Origin: Variovorax sp. Sphag1AA
GTDB lineage: Bacteria > Pseudomonadota > Gammaproteobacteria > Burkholderiales > Burkholderiaceae_C
DNA: 64,000 nt
Assembly (NCBI RefSeq): GCF_014192575.1
Contig: NZ_JACHYC010000003.1
Span: 1-64,000 of the forward strand
Reading direction: 5' to 3'
Shown: positions 61,508-64,000 of the stretch, piece after piece
How positions within the stretch are numbered: the stretch's first letter is position 1
How the letters are laid out: the number at the start of each line of letters is the position of its first letter
The notes under the pieces: generated by a model
Told to the model about the DNA's origin: nothing
The model's database searches: none
Seen by the model: the letters and a program-made list of their open reading frames with translations, nothing else
Made by a program: the position numbers and the translations under genes

Positions 61508-63306
61508 GAAGCTGCCGGAAAGGTGAGGGTGAAGCAGGTGTTCCATGGCGGCCGCTCGGCAAGGCGCACCGAGCCGCCATGGGCGGCCATGATGCGGGCC
61601 ACGATGGCCAAGCCGAGGCCGGTGCCCGCGGGGCTGCGTGACGCGAAGGGCTCGAACAGCCGCTCGCGCAGATCGGCCGGCACGCCCGCGCCGTCGTCGC
61701 ATACATGCAGGTGCACCTGCGCGCCGTCGCGCTCGGCATCGACTAGCACGCGCCGCACGCCCGGCGCGGCGCGCGCGTTGGACAGCAGGTTGCCGATGGC
61801 TTGCGCGAAGCGCATCGGATCGGCGTGCAGCGTCAGCGTTTCATCGAGGCCGCGGCCGATCTCGACCTCGGGCGTGTGGCGAGCCGCCTCGCGCACCTGC
61901 AGCGCCGCATCGACCGCGACCGGTCGCACCTGCCAGGGCTTGGCGTAGTCCAGCAGGTCTTCCGCGAGGTGCGAGATGCGGCCGACCTGACCGGCCACCT
62001 CGCGCCGCACATCGGGCGGCGTGGTGGCAACCGCCATGGCGATGATATTGAGCGGATTGCGCAGGTCGTGCGCCACGCTCGCCGCAAGCGCGCCGAGTTC
62101 GGCGAGGCGGGCTTGCAGCTGCCGCTCGCGCTCGCGTTGCTCGGCCAACGCGGCCTGCTGGAGCCGTCCGCACGCTTCGGTCAGCACGCCGGCGAAGAGC
62201 TCGGCCAGATGTCGGGGGCCCGGTGGTGCGGAGTCCCAGCCTCGCAGCGATGTGGCCCAGCCCGTGCCCGATGCGCGGCAGATCAGCATCGGGCTGCCGT
62301 CCTCGGTCACGTCGTCCGTTCGGTTGACGCGCACGTCGACGCGCAGGCCGACCCGCTTCGAGAGCAGTTCGGTAGCGGACGATTCGAGCGCTTCCCACGA
62401 CGGCGCTGCCGCGAGCGCATCGCGCCATGCCTGGAGGTCGGTCGCGCTCGCTGTGCCGCCCGGATAGACGATGCGTTCCGCAATGCGCCGCACCGGCCCG
62501 TTGAGCGCGAGGCATACCACTGCCACCGCGGCGCCGCTGAGCCAGCGCGAATCGAGCGGCAGCAGCAGCGTCAGCGGCACGCTGAGCAGTCCGAGCCCGA
62601 CGAGCAGCGTCCACGCCAGAGCGCGGCGCGCCCAGGCGTTCGCAACGAAGACCTGATAGCGCAGGATGCCGTAGACGAGGATGACCGGATAGGCCGGCAT
62701 CGCCAGCACCTGCCACGGGTACCAGGGGATGCCGAGTGCGGCGAAGCCGTAGCCCGAGGCGCAGACAAGGCCCCAGCCACAGGACACCGCCACGGCGGCA
62801 AGCTGCCGGCGCTCCCGCGCATCGTCGGTCCGCCACAGGCGATACAGAAGTACCGCCACGCCGGCTGCGGCCAGCAGCGCCCAGACCATCGATGCGATCC
62901 AGCCTGCGAGGTGAGGCACCAGGACCCACTCCACGCCGGTGAACGCCGGGAAATGGATGAACTCCCCGGGCGGGACGATCCAGGTCAGCAGCATCGTCGC
63001 GAGAGCAACACCATAGGCCACGAAGACGCCGGGCCTCAGCCGTTCCTCGAGCCCGCAGAAGCGCACGCTGAAATGCAGGAAGGCGGCCGAAGTCATCGGG
63101 ATGGTCGCGCCCAGGCGGAGCGCCCACGGCATGGTCGCTGGGCCGAACCAGTTCGGCAGCTCATTGCTGACGATCCATGTCGCAACGCCGAGCAGGAAGA
63201 CGGTCAACAGACGCGCACCCGGCACTGCCTTGGCCCAATGCCACAGCACGCCGGCGAGGACCAGCGTTTCGATGAGTGACAGGGCCAGGACGATGTGCAG
63301 CGCCAT
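61504..63306 (-). CDS. Membrane sensor histidine kinase
   Basis: A 600-aa sensor kinase. The N-terminal third has several hydrophobic helices (IVLALSLIETLVLAGVLW, LTVFLLGVATWIVSN and more), suggesting a multi-helix membrane sensor. A soluble linker follows, then the dimerisation His in ASVAHDLRNPLNII, the N box (GNLLSNARAAPG) and G boxes (DDGAGVPADL, GTGLGLAIVARIMAAHGG). ATG at 63306 was chosen because the upstream in-frame sequence is not protein-like and crosses the divergent promoter. The signal is unknown. Partner: the regulator at 60113. Confidence 0.85.
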   Translation of the reverse strand: MALHIVLALSLIETLVLAGVLWHWAKAVPGARLLTVFLLGVATWIVSNELPNWFGPATMPWALRLGATIPMTSAAFLHFSVRFCGLEERLRPGVFVAYGVALATMLLTWIVPPGEFIHFPAFTGVEWVLVPHLAGWIASMVWALLAAAGVAVLLYRLWRTDDARERRQLAAVAVSCGWGLVCASGYGFAALGIPWYPWQVLAMPAYPVILVYGILRYQVFVANAWARRALAWTLLVGLGLLSVPLTLLLPLDSRWLSGAAVAVVCLALNGPVRRIAERIVYPGGTASATDLQAWRDALAAAPSWEALESSATELLSKRVGLRVDVRVNRTDDVTEDGSPMLICRASGTGWATSLRGWDSAPPGPRHLAELFAGVLTEACGRLQQAALAEQRERERQLQARLAELGALAASVAHDLRNPLNIIAMAVATTPPDVRREVAGQVGRISHLAEDLLDYAKPWQVRPVAVDAALQVREAARHTPEVEIGRGLDETLTLHADPMRFAQAIGNLLSNARAAPGVRRVLVDAERDGAQVHLHVCDDGAGVPADLRERLFEPFASRSPAGTGLGLAIVARIMAAHGGSVRLAERPPWNTCFTLTFPAAS

Positions 63307-63329
63307 TGCTGGGGCTGGACTGTAAACGA

Positions 63330-63361
63330 GGTTGACAACGGGGCTGCCGGGACTGTCAACC
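63330..63361. promoter_or_regulatory. Inverted repeat, possible activator site
   Basis: GGTTGACA and TGTCAACC form perfect 8-bp arms around a 16-nt spacer. Its centre lies about 67 nt upstream of the sigma54-like element at 63412, a normal distance for an NtrC-type activator. Confidence 0.5.
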
Positions 63362-63411
63362 GAGGAGACAGCTGCAGGAAAAAATCCTTTGCCATCAAGC
63401 ACTTGGCGAGT

Positions 63412-63425
63412 GGCACGGTCGCTGC
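63412..63425 (+). promoter_or_regulatory. Sigma54-type -24/-12 promoter candidate
   Basis: In TGGCACGGTCGCTGCG the GG and GC dinucleotides are exactly 10 nt apart, and TGGCAC matches the -24 consensus. Transcription would begin near 63437, just before the ATG at 63439, so the true start of the gene might be slightly further downstream. Confidence 0.45.
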
Positions 63426-63438
63426 GACAGAGAAAGGC

Positions 63439-64000
63439 ATGAAGCACCTTTCCATCACTCCGAACCGCCGCACCGTCGATCGCGCCGGGCCATCGTTGGA
63501 CTTGCCATCGCTGGTTGGCGACGAAGGTTGGCGTCGTCTTCCTGCCGCGGTCCGACGCCGCTTCGGGCCGGCGCATCGCGACGCCGTCTACGAAGGTGAA
63601 CTGACGCTGCATTGCTCGCCGATCGGCCGCCTCTTCGCGTGGGCGAGCGGATGGCTCGGCGGGCCGCTGACCGACGAGCGCGGCGATGTGCCTGCGCGTG
63701 TTCGCGTCTATGGCAATGGCCTGGGCGGCGTCGTGTGGGAACGCCACTTCGCCATCGCGGGCCGCGACAAGCTGGTGCGCTCGACCAAGATGGCCGATGA
63801 CCACGGCCGGCTGGTCGAGCGGACTGACGGCGGCCTGTCGATGGCGCTCGATGTCTTCGAGGACGACGGGGCGCTGGTCTTCCAGAGCCGCAGCTACTTC
63901 TTCGCCCTCGCGGGTCGGCGGCTGCCGATCCCCGGGATGTTCACGCCGGGCACCTGCCGCGTCGAGCATCACGACCTGGGCAATGGCCGGTTCCGCTTCG
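63439..64000 (+). CDS. DUF4166 family protein (5' part, cut by window end)
   Basis: The open frame runs from the ATG at 63439 to the window edge (187 codons, no stop). The product contains LPAAVRRRFGPAHRD, GWLGGPLTDERGDVPARVRVY, in part, and WERHFAIAGRDKLVRSTKM, the pattern of DUF4166 proteins. These are of unknown function and sometimes fused to or found near saccharopine-dehydrogenase-like or envelope genes. It is divergent from the sensor kinase and carries a sigma54-like promoter. If leaderless initiation is ruled out, a TTG about 20 codons downstream is an alternative start. Confidence 0.7.
   Translation, partial: MKHLSITPNRRTVDRAGPSLDLPSLVGDEGWRRLPAAVRRRFGPAHRDAVYEGELTLHCSPIGRLFAWASGWLGGPLTDERGDVPARVRVYGNGLGGVVWERHFAIAGRDKLVRSTKMADDHGRLVERTDGGLSMALDVFEDDGALVFQSRSYFFALAGRRLPIPGMFTPGTCRVEHHDLGNGRFRF

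Noticed and set aside
60332..61948. 538-codon open frame on the plus strand
   Set aside because: Antisense to the sigma54 activator and kinase; no recognisable domain.
1..64000. CRISPR arrays, tRNA, rRNA, phage or integrase genes
   Set aside because: No regularly spaced repeats, no tRNA-like cloverleaf segments and no integrase or capsid motifs were noticed on reading both strands.

Overview
This 64 kb window is GC-rich, densely coding bacterial DNA without rRNA, tRNA, CRISPR or an intact insertion sequence. The gene content points to a Burkholderiales betaproteobacterium, probably of the Comamonadaceae or Alcaligenaceae type: three orphan Bug-type solute receptors, several aromatic-catabolism operons with ATGA/GTGA stop-start overlaps, a Czc-like metal efflux locus and a nicotinate-type (2,5-dihydroxypyridine) pathway. 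The genus is inference only; there is no marker gene.

Layout. (1) 253-738 is a SixA-like phosphatase, followed by a decayed hydroxylase tail. (2) 1152-10262, minus strand, is one long operon reading aldehyde dehydrogenase > ThDP enzyme > OB-fold protein > SCP2-type thiolase > CaiB CoA-transferase > alpha/beta hydrolase > Bug receptor > NicC-like monooxygenase, with a divergent IclR regulator (10625). (3) 12646-21320 holds a complete class I P450 system (P450, ferredoxin reductase, 2Fe-2S ferredoxin), then an FAH-family hydrolase, gentisate 1,2-dioxygenase, a KstD-like flavoprotein and two tandem Bug receptors, with a divergent TetR regulator (12454-11786). (4) 22270-32707 is an operon with a TfdB-like hydroxylase, an FAH hydrolase and a VOC-fold protein, leading directly into a four-gene envelope cassette (DUF1302, DUF1329, YCF48-like propeller, MmpL-like RND permease) and ending with a TetR regulator. 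(5) 33099-39993 is a czcI-C-x-B-A-like metal efflux locus. (6) 40129-42565 holds a threonine-dehydratase-like enzyme and a putative-Ig lipoprotein under a nested palindrome. (7) 42587-49596, minus strand, has two efflux modules, each led by a MarR regulator: MarR-FUSC-DUF1656-HlyD-NodT, and MarR-Bcr/CflA MFS. (8) 49906-59897 has a branched-chain-type ABC importer, a strong terminator, the lower nicotinate pathway nicC-E-D-X-F and a convergent TetR regulator. (9) 60113-63306 is a sigma54-dependent two-component system, divergent from a DUF4166 gene cut by the window edge.

How it fits together. The nic block should import a pyridine carboxylate, hydroxylate it to 2,5-dihydroxypyridine and convert that through N-formylmaleamate, maleamate and maleate to fumarate; no nicotinate dehydrogenase is present here. 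The P450 operon appears to feed gentisate cleavage. The region-4 operon looks like a ring-hydroxylation and ring-cleavage route joined to a dedicated envelope transport cassette. The first operon combines side-chain decarboxylation and aldehyde oxidation with CoA transfer and thiolysis. No substrate is certain for the last three.

The strongest non-coding signals are: a 16-bp palindromic motif at three nic-region promoters (49742, 54538, 59904); an identical 10-bp core in the operators of the two MarR paralogues (47830, 49607); a nested palindrome that would bury the ribosome binding site of the 41234 lipoprotein gene; and a sigma54-type promoter with an upstream inverted repeat next to the sigma54-activator gene.
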